Source: Planctomycetota bacterium (GTDB lineage: Bacteria > Planctomycetota > Planctomycetia > Gemmatales > Gemmataceae). From it: 57,571 nt of DNA. Positions 17,357 through 25,635 of this stretch are shown one piece after another. The position numbers were made by a program, and so were the translations under genes. The notes beneath the pieces are model-generated. The model made no database searches, had not been told where the DNA came from, and saw only the letters and a program-made list of their open reading frames with translations. The stretch lies in NCBI GenBank assembly GCA_016873095.1, contig VGYC01000021.1, positions 1 through 57,571 on the forward strand, read 5' to 3'. How positions within the stretch are numbered: position 1 is the stretch's first letter; each line of letters opens with the position of its first letter.

Positions 17357-18547
17357 TTATCTGGCTTCCTCGCGTTTCTTCCACATTGCTTCCGCATGGG
17401 CGAGCTGTTCCTGGTAGTAACGGCGTAATTCCTCGGCGGCCGGGGCATGGCCCTTGTGCACCGCCGAGTAGTAGAAGCAGAATGCCTTGCCCAGCGCGAA
17501 TGTCGCGGCCCCGGCGAGGGCGGCGCCGGCGACCGAGCCGACGACCGGGATGAACTTCACGACCTCGCGGGCCGCTTGCCGGACGACCATTCCCAGGCCC
17601 AGGGTGCCGGCCAGTTCCACGAATCGCTCGCCGCTCAGCGGCTGGCCATACAGCCGCGCGAGATGGTAGATCATCCGCGTCTGGATGCCTGGCAACAATA
17701 ACAGATCGACCCAGGGGATGGGAATCGCGCCGGCGGAGGCTGCCAGGCTGCTGTAGCCGATGATGTACGGCAACGCCCGCGCCGCATACAGGTCCTGCAA
17801 CTCGCCGGTGGCCTCGTCCAGCGTCAGGAGCGTCTGCCGATACGCGGACGGCAGCGACTCAAGCAGCGTTTCCTTGAGTTCCGGCCCGCCGTAGGCAGGC
17901 TCGTGAAAGCCCTCCGCCGGCGGCGTCAGGTCGAGCGGTACCGCATGATCGAAGAGCCCGGCAAAGCGCTCCCGCTGCGCGGCCAGGGTCCGCAGCAGAT
18001 CGGCGCTGACGTCGGCGCTGCGATCCTCCGCCACGTTTCCGTCCTTGCCGAACGGGTACGGCAGCGGATGCTGCCGGCCGGGATACGCTTCGTGCAAGCA
18101 GGTGAGCGCCAGGACGATGGGCCGTTGCTTGCCGCGACGGCGAATGATCCGCAAGTGGTTGTGCAGGTTCTCCAGGGCATGATCGAGAGCCTTGACGGTG
18201 ACGATGACAACATGCGCTCGGCCATCGAGACTGGCGAGGTCTTCCGCGGCGTCGTAACCCGGTTCGTCGAGACCGCGCGTGTCGAGAAAAGTAAGCAGCG
18301 GCGCTTCCGGCCCGGGAAAATGATACTCGCGGGTGAAGCGCGTGCATGGCCGAAATCCCTGGCCGATTTCCGCCTCCTCCGCCCCGGTGAGAAACTTGAT
18401 GATGCTGGTCTTGCCGCTCTGTGTCTTGCCAAACAGCCAGAAGACCGGCACGGGCGCCTTGGCCCGCAGCCGTTCCAGCCGTTCCTGAAACGCGCTATCG
18501 CGCTCGCGGGAGGAGAACATTTGTTTGAAACGCTGCAGGATGTCCAA
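17357..18547 (-). CDS. GTPase with C-terminal membrane-associated (DUF697-like) region
   Basis: A 396-residue P-loop GTPase. The P-loop is GKTQSGKTS (residues 40-48), the switch II DTRG motif lies in LLTFLDTRGLDEPGYD near residue 88, and the G4 position reads TCLHE instead of the usual N/TKxD, so guanine specificity is uncertain. Two hydrophobic stretches follow (about residues 262-290 and 335-365), resembling the DUF697 region of Era-like membrane GTPases, with a charged C-terminal tail. The best start is TTG at 18547, preceded by GAAAGG; the next Met is residue 10. It converges with the small basic gene. The cellular role is unknown. Confidence 0.8.
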   Translation of the reverse strand: MDILQRFKQMFSSRERDSAFQERLERLRAKAPVPVFWLFGKTQSGKTSIIKFLTGAEEAEIGQGFRPCTRFTREYHFPGPEAPLLTFLDTRGLDEPGYDAAEDLASLDGRAHVVIVTVKALDHALENLHNHLRIIRRRGKQRPIVLALTCLHEAYPGRQHPLPYPFGKDGNVAEDRSADVSADLLRTLAAQRERFAGLFDHAVPLDLTPPAEGFHEPAYGGPELKETLLESLPSAYRQTLLTLDEATGELQDLYAARALPYIIGYSSLAASAGAIPIPWVDLLLLPGIQTRMIYHLARLYGQPLSGERFVELAGTLGLGMVVRQAAREVVKFIPVVGSVAGAALAGAATFALGKAFCFYYSAVHKGHAPAAEELRRYYQEQLAHAEAMWKKREEAR

Positions 18548-18676
18548 GTGCGGCCTTTCGCGAAAGTGACTGTTCCGCAGTCGTTATTCTAACGAACCAC
18601 TGCGCGTTTCGCTTGGCTGCCAGATGGGCAGTCCGTGACGAAGTGTACCGAACTGTCGAGGTCGGCAAGACTTGCG

Positions 18677-19957
18677 CTACTTGCCCACGCACAGCAGTTC
18701 CCGCTCGGTTCGCCAGTACCAGCTGCCGTCGACGAGGGCCGGCGATGCTAGCGTCTTGGCGTTCAGGCGATTGACGTGGAGCAACCTGAACTCCGGGCCG
18801 GCGGCGAGGACAAAGGTCTCGCCCTCGTCATTGGTGAAGAAGACCTTGCCGTTGACGCCGACGGGCGAGGCGGAGAAGCCTTGCTGCGTGGCCTGGCCGC
18901 AGCGTTTCTGCCACATCAGCTTGCCCGTCCTTGCCTCGAAACAAGTGACGACGCTCACCATGTCGTTGACCATGTAGAGATAGTCGCCGTACAGCAGCGG
19001 GCTGGGCACGAAGGGCGAGCCCTTGATGGTCTTCCAGACAAGTTTGTCGGAGCGGGTGACGTCTCCGGTGCCGTCGGGACGGATGGCAAGCGTCGGGCCG
19101 GCCCGGCCTGAACAGCAGAAAATCATGCCATGGCCGACCACCGGCGTGGGAATGACCTCGACGAGGTTGCCGCCGCACGTCCAGATCTCCTTGCCGCTGG
19201 CCGGATCGTAAGCGCACACGCGTGACTGGCTGCTGACGATGATCTGGTCCTTGCCATTGACCGAGACGGCGATGGGCGAGCCCCAGCCGACGCTTTCACG
19301 CCGCTGCGTCTTCCACAATTCCTTGCCGCTGGCCTTGTCGAGCGCAACGACGAAGCCGCCCGTCTGGCCTTCCTGATCCTGATAGAGGATGACCTTGTCC
19401 TTGTAGAGCAGCGGCGAGCCGGCCATGCCGTGGAGCGTGTTGATCTCGCCAAGTGAAGCGTGCCAGGCCTGTTTGCCGTCGAAATCCACGGCGACGACGC
19501 CGAAGCTGCCGAAGTAGCCGTAAACACGTTCGCCGTCGGTGGCCGGCGTCCCGGACGCCCAGCCATTCTTGCCGTAGGCGCCCTCAGGCTTGCCCGGTGG
19601 CACGAAGCATTCCCACAGCTTCTTGCCATTGCCGCGGTCGAAGCAGAGCAGCGAACGCTTCTTCCCGTTGTCGTAAGCCGTGGTGAGGAACAGTCGATCC
19701 TTCCAGACGATGGGCGACGAGTTGCCCTTGCCGGGCACGGCGACCTTCCAGAGGACGTTCTCGGTGTCGGACCATTTGTCGGGATATTCAGCGGCGCCGA
19801 CGGCCAAGCCCTGCCGTGTCGGCCCGCGCCAGCACGGCCAGTACTTAGCGTGGTCGCCGGCGGGGAGGACCATGCGGACCGCGTCGGCTTCGTCAGCACC
19901 GCTTATTCGAGCATGCCCCAAGCAAGCAATCATCAAACACGCAAGCAACAATCGCAT
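18677..19957 (-). CDS. secreted PQQ-like beta-propeller (WD40-like) protein
   Basis: A 426-residue exported protein with a signal peptide (residues 1-20) and repeated PQQ-propeller blades: W-K-V-A-V-P-G-K near residue 70, then LDKASGKELWKTQRRES, YDPASGKEIWTCGG and FEARTGKLMWQKRCG. The N-terminal WPCWRGPTRQGLA is typical of planctomycete members. Propellers of this kind occur in BamB and in quinoprotein dehydrogenases; no PQQ cofactor ligand set was recognised, so a scaffold or binding role is more likely. The ATG at 19957 is chosen because the signal peptide starts there. It follows gcvPA by 57 bases on the same strand. Confidence 0.88.
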   Translation of the reverse strand: MRLLLACLMIACLGHARISGADEADAVRMVLPAGDHAKYWPCWRGPTRQGLAVGAAEYPDKWSDTENVLWKVAVPGKGNSSPIVWKDRLFLTTAYDNGKKRSLLCFDRGNGKKLWECFVPPGKPEGAYGKNGWASGTPATDGERVYGYFGSFGVVAVDFDGKQAWHASLGEINTLHGMAGSPLLYKDKVILYQDQEGQTGGFVVALDKASGKELWKTQRRESVGWGSPIAVSVNGKDQIIVSSQSRVCAYDPASGKEIWTCGGNLVEVIPTPVVGHGMIFCCSGRAGPTLAIRPDGTGDVTRSDKLVWKTIKGSPFVPSPLLYGDYLYMVNDMVSVVTCFEARTGKLMWQKRCGQATQQGFSASPVGVNGKVFFTNDEGETFVLAAGPEFRLLHVNRLNAKTLASPALVDGSWYWRTERELLCVGK

Positions 19958-20014
19958 CGTGTTAGCCTCATTCGTGATGGGCAGTGCTGTCGTCCGGGGC
20001 ATGTGATCCGTGAT

Positions 20015-21364
20015 TTAACGTGCCAGTGCCTGTATCCACGCCGCAGAAAAGGCATCAATCTCTTGGCGAGTGCGCCTCTCGGTGACGGCGATGCTGACGC
20101 AATTTTCCATGTGCGGATACCAACGGCCCAGCGGCAGTCCGGCGTGGTAGCCCGCTTGCAGCAGCCGGTCAAGGGTCTCCCGCGCCCGGCCGGGCAACTT
20201 CACGGTGAACTCCTTGAAAAACGGCCGGTCGAACTGCAGGCCGACGCCGGGGATCTTCCTCATCTGCTCGGCGAGATAATGCGCCTTTTGCAAGCACAGG
20301 TTCGCCGTCTCGCGCAATCCCTGGGGACCGAGTGCGGTCAGGTAGACGGCGGCGCGGAGGGCGAACAGGCCCTGGTTGGTGCAGATATTGCTCGTCGCCT
20401 TCTCGCGGCGGATGTGCTGCTCGCGCGTCTGCAGCGTCAGCACCCAGCAGCGCTTGCCGTTGCGATCCGTCGTCTGCCCGACGAGCCGACCAGGAATCTT
20501 GCGGACAAACTCCTCGCGGCAGGCCATGATGCCGAGGTACGGCCCGCCATAGACCATCGGATTGCCCAGACACTGCCCCTCGGCGATCGCGATGTCGGCG
20601 CCATACTGCCCTGGCCGTTTCAGGATGCCCAGGCTGATCGGGTCGAAGCTGACGACGAAGAGCGATCCTCGGGCTCGACACAACTCGCTGACGGCCTCGA
20701 CCTCCTCCAGGCAGCCGAAGAAATTCGGATGCTGCACGATCACGCAAAGCGTCTCGTCGTCGATGGCCTTGCGCAGGTCATCCGGGTTCAGATAGCCATC
20801 GGGAGTCGGCAGTACCTGGAGGCTGAGCGGCAGATTGGCGATGTACGTTTGCAGCGCCAGCCGGTACTCCGGATGCACGCTGTCGGCGACCAGGACCTTG
20901 CCGCGCTTGTCGTGGATGCCGTGGGCCATGAGGACGCTCTCGGCCAGGGCGCTGCCGCCGTCGTACAGGCTTGCGTTGGCGACATCCATGCCGGTGAGCT
21001 GGCAGATCAAAGTCTGATACTCGAAGAACGCCTGCAAGCTGCCCTGGCTGGCTTCCGCCTGGTAGGGAGTGTAGGCGGTGTAGAACTCGCTGCGGCCGGC
21101 GACGGCGTCCACCACCGCGGGGATGAAATGATCGTAGCTGCCGCCGCCCAGAAAGCAGACGTCGTCGTCGGCCGAGCGATTGCTGCCCACCAGCTCCGCC
21201 ATGTGTAGCTGCAACTCGATCTCGCTCAGGGCCGGCGCGATCGCCAGCGGCCTCTTCAGACGCACCCGGTCCGGGACGAGAGAGAACAGTTCTTCAATGG
21301 AACCGACGCCGATCGCCTCGAGCATCGCCTTCTGGTCGGCGGGCGTGTTCAGCACATAGGACAC
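20015..21364 (-). CDS. gcvPA: glycine dehydrogenase (decarboxylating) subunit 1
   Basis: A 449-residue N-terminal-half subunit of the split glycine cleavage P-protein, which with subunit 2 decarboxylates glycine and passes the aminomethyl group to lipoylated GcvH. Signature segments are FLGGGSYDHFIPAVVDAV, FYTAYTPYQAEASQGSLQA and NASLYDGGSALAE; the pyridoxal-phosphate lysine belongs to the other subunit, gcvPB. Translation starts at GTG 21364 with GGGAGG upstream, two bases after the gcvH stop. Neither gcvPB nor gcvT is in the window, so they must lie elsewhere. Confidence 0.95.
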   Translation of the reverse strand: MSYVLNTPADQKAMLEAIGVGSIEELFSLVPDRVRLKRPLAIAPALSEIELQLHMAELVGSNRSADDDVCFLGGGSYDHFIPAVVDAVAGRSEFYTAYTPYQAEASQGSLQAFFEYQTLICQLTGMDVANASLYDGGSALAESVLMAHGIHDKRGKVLVADSVHPEYRLALQTYIANLPLSLQVLPTPDGYLNPDDLRKAIDDETLCVIVQHPNFFGCLEEVEAVSELCRARGSLFVVSFDPISLGILKRPGQYGADIAIAEGQCLGNPMVYGGPYLGIMACREEFVRKIPGRLVGQTTDRNGKRCWVLTLQTREQHIRREKATSNICTNQGLFALRAAVYLTALGPQGLRETANLCLQKAHYLAEQMRKIPGVGLQFDRPFFKEFTVKLPGRARETLDRLLQAGYHAGLPLGRWYPHMENCVSIAVTERRTRQEIDAFSAAWIQALAR

Positions 21365-21366
21365 AA

Positions 21367-21750
21367 TCAGCCTCCCGAGGAGATTTGCTTCTCGTACTGC
21401 TCCTGCGTCATCATCTTGTCGAGCTTGCTGCCAGGCTCGGCCTTGATCTTGATCATCCAGCCCTTGCCGTAGGGGTCCTTGCTGACCGGCGTCGGATCGT
21501 TGACCAGGGCGGTGTTGATGGCGATGACCTCGCCGTTGACCGGCGAGTACAGGTCGCTGACAGCCTTGACCGACTCGATCTCGCCGAAGCTATCGCCGGC
21601 GAAGACATTGTCCCCCACGTCCGGCAGTTCGATGTACACGACATCGGTGAGTTGCTCGACGGCAAACTGCGTGATGCCCACGGTGCAGGTATCCCCCTCC
21701 ATGAGGGCCCATTCATGGGTGGGAGCAAAGCGCAGCTTCTTCAGGTCCAT
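21367..21750 (-). CDS. gcvH: glycine cleavage system H protein
   Basis: A 127-residue lipoyl carrier protein that shuttles the aminomethyl intermediate among the P, T and L proteins. The lipoylated lysine lies in GEIESVKAVSDLYSPVNGEV (residues 56-75, Lys at 62), and the N-terminal FAPTHEWALMEG is also typical. The ATG at 21750 has AGGAG six bases upstream; an adjacent in-frame TTG at 21753 is less likely. It is the first gene of a tight gcvH-gcvPA pair. No glycine riboswitch could be recognised in the leader. Confidence 0.96.
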   Translation of the reverse strand: MDLKKLRFAPTHEWALMEGDTCTVGITQFAVEQLTDVVYIELPDVGDNVFAGDSFGEIESVKAVSDLYSPVNGEVIAINTALVNDPTPVSKDPYGKGWMIKIKAEPGSKLDKMMTQEQYEKQISSGG

Positions 21751-21844
21751 CAAAATCTCCTCGCGACGGCGTGCCTATTCTGCGGCCCAGGTTGACGATG
21801 GGATTTTACGAGCGACGCTGCGTATTGTCCCCTTGTTCTCAAGC

Positions 21845-21916
21845 CTGGCGAGCCGGGAGCGTCAGCGACCGGAGCAAGCAATGACGTACTCCGCGCTGGC
21901 GCTCCCGGCTCGCCAG
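21845..21916. repeat. 23-bp inverted repeat, one mismatch, 26-base spacer
   Basis: The arms at 21845-21867 and 21894-21916 are reverse complements at 22 of 23 positions, with the core CTGGCGAGCCGGGAGCG. It lies in the divergent gcvH/XRE-regulator intergenic region. The core (GCGAGCCGGGAGCG...AGCGACCGGAG) looks like a dispersed planctomycete repeat rather than a site specific to this locus, though an operator role is possible. Confidence 0.75.
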
Positions 21917-21964
21917 TGGTCGACTGACCTGTCAGACTCGCTCCCGGGGCTTTACAATCGTGGC

Positions 21965-22540
21965 ATGGCGGCTTCCGACGACAATGACGCACCTGCCCTG
22001 GCTGAGAAGATCGCCAGGCTGGTGGAGGAACGCGGCTGGAACCAGGACGAGTTCGCGCGCATCGCCGACCTGCACCGCTTGACGGTGCGGCAGATCCTGC
22101 TGCGTAACCCGCGGCGGCTGCACAACGCCACCGTGGCCGCCTGTGCGCGCGCCCTGGGCTTGAGCGTGAGCGACCTGCGGCTTCTGCCCATCGACGTGTT
22201 GTTGCCGCGCATGCAGCCGGCCGAGCCGACGACGCCGCGCAATCCCCTGCACCGGCTCTTCGAGGAAGCCGCCCAGCCTGAACTGATGGCCTGGCTGCAG
22301 CGCAACCCCGACCGCGCCCGCCTGCTCGCCGCCGACGAGATCGACGAACTCTTGTCGCTGCAAGGCACCGGCGGGCCCATGACCGCCTACGGCGTCGAGC
22401 GCTTCGTCGAGCTGATCGAGCGCAAGCGCCGCCTCAAGGAACAGGTCGACGCCATTGCCGGCACCGAGTATCTCGAAATCCTCGAAAAGCTGATCGGACT
22501 CTTGTACCAGAAGATCCAGCCGTATCCGGACAAGACGTAA
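21965..22540 (+). CDS. XRE-type helix-turn-helix protein
   Basis: A 191-residue protein with an N-terminal XRE/Cro-like helix-turn-helix (residues about 10-70: LAEKIARLVEERGWNQDEFA, then LTVRQILLRNPRRLHNATV). The C-terminal half is helical and charged, ending in a segment (VERFVELIERKRRLKEQVDA) suited to dimerisation. No ligand-binding domain is recognised. The ATG at 21965 is the first methionine of the domain, with only a weak ribosome site. It is divergent from gcvH across a strong inverted repeat, so a regulatory link to glycine cleavage is conceivable but unproven. Confidence 0.8.
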   Translation: MAASDDNDAPALAEKIARLVEERGWNQDEFARIADLHRLTVRQILLRNPRRLHNATVAACARALGLSVSDLRLLPIDVLLPRMQPAEPTTPRNPLHRLFEEAAQPELMAWLQRNPDRARLLAADEIDELLSLQGTGGPMTAYGVERFVELIERKRRLKEQVDAIAGTEYLEILEKLIGLLYQKIQPYPDKT

Positions 22541-22556
22541 CGGCCTTGGAGCGCGG

Positions 22557-23714
22557 CTACCACTGTTCACACTGCCGCAGCGCCTCGTCGGACGTCAACA
22601 CCTTCTTCCGCTCATCGGGATGCCGCCGAAACCAGGAGCGCACCAGGCACATGCCGTCCCAGTGTTCGTAGAGTTCGAGGATGTGGTCGGAAAGCGGCTG
22701 GCGATAGGTTGCCGTGATGAGGTCGGCGGCAGCCAGGGCGGACCCGGCATCGCGCGGCGCGGCGATCGCTGCCGCCGTCCGTCCGCCGTGGATCAGGTAC
22801 CACGTTGCGCGGCCACGGCCATCCGGCGCGGGATAGATGTAGCTCTCACGGGCACGCAGGTCGCGGACGTGATCCAGCTTCTCCACCAGCCAGCCGAGCG
22901 ACGCCAGCCGATCGCGATAGCTAGCAGCCAGCTCATACTCCTGGGCGACGGCGGCGCGGCGCATGGCTTGCTCGATTGCCGCCAGCGCGGAGCGATCCGT
23001 GCCGGTGAGGAAGCCTTGGGCCGAGCGGACCTTGGTCGAGTAGTCGTCGCGCGTGCAGGCGGCGAAGCACGGGCCCAGGCATGTTCCGAGGTCGTGGCGC
23101 GGGCAGCCCGCCGAAAGCTCGAGATGAAAGAGCTGCTTCTGCTCCGCGAAGATCATTTCCAGGGTTTGCGGGCAATCACGCAGGCGAAACAGGTCGTTGA
23201 CCCGGCGGACCGCGTCGCGCACGCGCCTGCCGAGCGGGACGGGTCCGAAGCAACCGAGCGACCGCGCCGCCGGCTTGCGTGACAGAAACAGATATGGCGC
23301 CGGCGCTCTCCCCAGACAGACAAATGCGAACAACCGGCGCAACGGTTGCCCTTGCACGTTCCACCTGGGCCGCCAGCGGCGAATGAGGTCCAGCTCGCGG
23401 TGCAGGGCGGCAAACTCGCTGGAGCACGGCTCAAAGGCGATGGCCCGTGCCTGCCGGATGATCCGTCGCGTCCTGCGATCCCGGCCCTTGCGAAAATAGC
23501 CGAGCAGCCGCTTGCGGAGGTCCTTGGCCTTGCCGACGTAGATGAGCTGGCCGTTTTGGTCGAGCATGCCGTAGACGCCGGGCCGGCCGGGGCACAGCTG
23601 CCGCAACGGCCCGCGCAAACCCGCCGCGCGATCGGCAGCGATCAGGGTGGGCGGCGCGCAGCCGGCCGGCTCGAACGGATTCCGTCCCCAGTCCACGAGG
23701 GGCGTCGTGCGCAT
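22557..23714 (-). CDS. UvrC/Cho-like GIY-YIG nuclease
   Basis: A 385-residue protein resembling the N-terminal half of UvrC. It has a GIY-YIG nuclease domain (GVY 46-48, YVG 59-61, then KAKDLRKRL), a cysteine cluster C204-x7-C212-x3-C216-x3-C220 matching the iron-sulfur ligands of UvrC, and a UVR-like helical pair near residues 240-272. The C-terminal RNase H-like endonuclease and helix-hairpin-helix domains of full UvrC (about 600 residues) are missing. This suggests a Cho-like 3' incision enzyme in nucleotide excision repair. A DnaQ-associated or stand-alone role cannot be separated from sequence. Confidence 0.83.
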   Translation of the reverse strand: MRTTPLVDWGRNPFEPAGCAPPTLIAADRAAGLRGPLRQLCPGRPGVYGMLDQNGQLIYVGKAKDLRKRLLGYFRKGRDRRTRRIIRQARAIAFEPCSSEFAALHRELDLIRRWRPRWNVQGQPLRRLFAFVCLGRAPAPYLFLSRKPAARSLGCFGPVPLGRRVRDAVRRVNDLFRLRDCPQTLEMIFAEQKQLFHLELSAGCPRHDLGTCLGPCFAACTRDDYSTKVRSAQGFLTGTDRSALAAIEQAMRRAAVAQEYELAASYRDRLASLGWLVEKLDHVRDLRARESYIYPAPDGRGRATWYLIHGGRTAAAIAAPRDAGSALAAADLITATYRQPLSDHILELYEHWDGMCLVRSWFRRHPDERKKVLTSDEALRQCEQW

Positions 23715-24099
23715 CGTGCCTCACAATATAGCGGACACCGGCAAGTTGCACAAACCGAATCGGAACTGGCCGAGTGACGGCGGCATGTCAAAATCAATGA
23801 AGTGTCCCGGTCAAGCCGGCACGACGGCGGAACAGCCGCAAAGCCGGTTCCATGATCCGGATGGTCGATCTGCACGTCAAAATCCGAAGAACATGCCTGA
23901 CCGAAGCACGATACTAGTAACACTGTGCGTCGAAGTCTGCACGCGCCCGGCCTTTTCAGTCGTTTGGGTAGTAGCGGAATTTACCCGCGAGAACCTCACG
24001 TTTCCCTCAGAAAACCATCACACTCCGCCCATATTCTCGTCATTCATAGCGTACAATTCGGCAGCAGGACAAAAGGCCCGCTCAAAGGAGGGTAGGGAC
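23715..24099. other. intergenic region upstream of csrA
   Basis: 385 bases between the divergent nuclease gene and csrA. Only the csrA Shine-Dalgarno AAAGGAGGG and a possible -10 TACAAT (24052-24057) without a matching -35 are visible. An in-frame open stretch runs upstream of csrA but looks like non-coding read-through. Confidence 0.5.
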
Positions 24100-24303
24100 A
24101 TGCTGGTTCTGAGCCGCAAGTTGGGCGAAAAAATCGTCATCAACAACAATATCTCCATTACTGTCGTTGATATCGATCGCGGCAAGATTCGCCTGGGCAT
24201 TGAAGCGCCTCGCGAGGTGCCCATCTTCCGCAAGGAACTCTTGAACGGCGACGCGCCGGTCAAGTCTCCCGTGGCTGCCACGCCCGTAGCCGTCAAGAAC
24301 TGA
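24100..24303 (+). CDS. csrA: carbon storage regulator CsrA (translational regulator)
   Basis: A 67-residue CsrA/RsmA homologue that binds GGA-containing hairpins in mRNA leaders and blocks or stabilises translation. It begins MLVLSRKLGEKIVINNNI, continues with GKIRLGIEAPREVPIFRKEL, and keeps the core Arg residues needed for RNA binding; the tail is Ala/Pro/Val-rich. Its own ribosome site contains two GGA triplets (AAAGGAGGGTAGGGAC), consistent with autoregulation, although that is inference. A strong terminator follows 32 bases after the stop. Confidence 0.96.
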   Translation: MLVLSRKLGEKIVINNNISITVVDIDRGKIRLGIEAPREVPIFRKELLNGDAPVKSPVAATPVAVKN

Positions 24304-24335
24304 TCTCTTTTTCCAGGCTCCCCCTGGTTGCAAAA

Positions 24336-24372
24336 CCTCGGGCCCACGCTACTTGGGCCCGAGGATTTTTTT
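24336..24372. terminator. rho-independent terminator, probably bidirectional
   Basis: A perfect 10-bp stem (CCTCGGGCCC, 24336-24345; GGGCCCGAGG, 24355-24364) with a nine-base loop is followed by A and seven T (24366-24372). On the minus strand the other side offers TTTT, so it can also end prs, which converges with csrA here. Confidence 0.93.
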
Positions 24373-24426
24373 GTGCTATCCTGTTTACGTTTCGCGCTCG
24401 CCCGGCGCCTTGCAAAACAGGTGCAC

Positions 24427-25380
24427 CTATTCAAACAGCCGGCTCACCGATTCATTGAAGTGGATGCGCTTGATGGCGTCGGCCAGGAGCGGGGCAACGC
24501 TCAGGACCTTGATGCGCGGCAGGTGCTTTTCCGGCGTGAGCGGGATGCTGTCCGTCACCACAATCTGCTTGATGGGCGCGTCGCGCAGCTTGTTGATGGC
24601 GTCACCGCACAGCACGGCGTGAGTAGCGCAGGCATAGACTTCGCGAGCGCCGTTCTCGCGCGCCGTCCTTGCCGCTCCCACCACGCTGCCGGCCGTCGAG
24701 ATCATGTCATCGAAGATCACCGCCACCTTGCCCTGCAGCGGGCTGCCGATCAGGTTCGCCTGCTTGGTCTCCGTGGCGCTGGCGCGGCGCTTGTCGACAA
24801 TGGCAATGGAGCCGCCCAGCTTCTTCTGATGCACCAGCGCCCTCTTGATGCTGCCTTCGTCGGGGCTGAGCACCACGAATTCGCTGGACGGAATGTTCAG
24901 CGAGCGGATGTAATCGTTGATGACCGGCGCGGCATGCAAATGATCCACGGGGATGTCGAAGAACCCTTGAATCTGGGCGGCATGCAGGTCCAGCGCGAGG
25001 GCGCGATTGGCGCCGGCGCTGGTCAGAATGTTCGCCACCAACTTGGCCGTGATTGGCACGCGGCCAACGTCCTTGCGGTCCTGCCGGGCGTAGCCGTAAT
25101 AGGGAAGCACGGCGGTGATGCGTGCCGCGCTCGCCCGCTTCAGGCTATCGAGGATGACCAGCAACTCCATGATGTTGTCGTTGACCGGCGGGCAGGTTGG
25201 CTGCACCACGTAGACGTCACGGCCGCGGACATCCTCGTCAATGCGCGCCCAGAACTCGCCGTCCGGAAAATTCTGCAAGGTGATCTTGCCCAGCGAGTCT
25301 CCCAGGCACTGTGCAATTTTCTCGGCGAGGGGTACATTGGCCCGCCCGCTGAACACCTTGAGCATGTTTTTCTGATTCAT
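24427..25380 (-). CDS. prs: ribose-phosphate pyrophosphokinase
   Basis: A 317-residue PRPP synthetase (ribose 5-phosphate + ATP to PRPP + AMP), supplying nucleotide, His and Trp synthesis. Features include NFPDGEFWARI near the N-terminus, the flexible-loop segment PYYGYARQDRKD, and the PRPP-binding motif VIFDDMISTAGS near residue 220. The segment usually written SPDxGG reads SPDEGS, a small deviation. The ATG at 25380 has GAGGG upstream. Length is standard. It has its own promoter-like region and converges on csrA. Confidence 0.95.
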   Translation of the reverse strand: MNQKNMLKVFSGRANVPLAEKIAQCLGDSLGKITLQNFPDGEFWARIDEDVRGRDVYVVQPTCPPVNDNIMELLVILDSLKRASAARITAVLPYYGYARQDRKDVGRVPITAKLVANILTSAGANRALALDLHAAQIQGFFDIPVDHLHAAPVINDYIRSLNIPSSEFVVLSPDEGSIKRALVHQKKLGGSIAIVDKRRASATETKQANLIGSPLQGKVAVIFDDMISTAGSVVGAARTARENGAREVYACATHAVLCGDAINKLRDAPIKQIVVTDSIPLTPEKHLPRIKVLSVAPLLADAIKRIHFNESVSRLFE

Positions 25381-25409
25381 GACGCCCTCTTGGTGGCCGG
25401 CAAGTAGAC

Positions 25410-25442
25410 ATTATATATGGCGGAGGCTTTCGGTTCCCTCAA
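25410..25442 (-). promoter_or_regulatory. putative prs promoter
   Basis: On the minus strand the sequence TATATAAT (25417-25410) gives a strong -10, with TTGAGG (25442-25437) upstream at a 19-21-base spacing depending on the -10 register. The leader to the ATG at 25380 would be about 25 bases. Confidence 0.42.
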
Positions 25443-25462
25443 GTGCAGCGATCCTGCATGGC

Positions 25463-25603
25463 GGCGGGGAAGTCGCGCGTTCGCAGGCGATTCAGGCCTG
25501 CGCGCATCAGAGATCTGTGTCGGCCGACGGTCATCGACCGGTTCGATGGATTGAGCAGTCGATTCATGAACGACATGGCCGACGCAGGTGGCGGGGAAGT
25601 CGC
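25463..25603. repeat. 14-bp direct repeat upstream of prs
   Basis: GGCGGGGAAGTCGC occurs at 25463-25476 and again at 25590-25603, 127 bases apart, in the intergenic space between prs and the DUF1501 gene. No gene was recognised in this 255-base gap. Confidence 0.5.
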
Positions 25604-25635
25604 CGAAGACGCCAGCGTCATCCGGGCGGCGCGTC

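Noticed and set aside
21751-21844. A glycine riboswitch before gcvH
   Set aside because: No tandem aptamer core or expected conserved blocks were found in the short leader.
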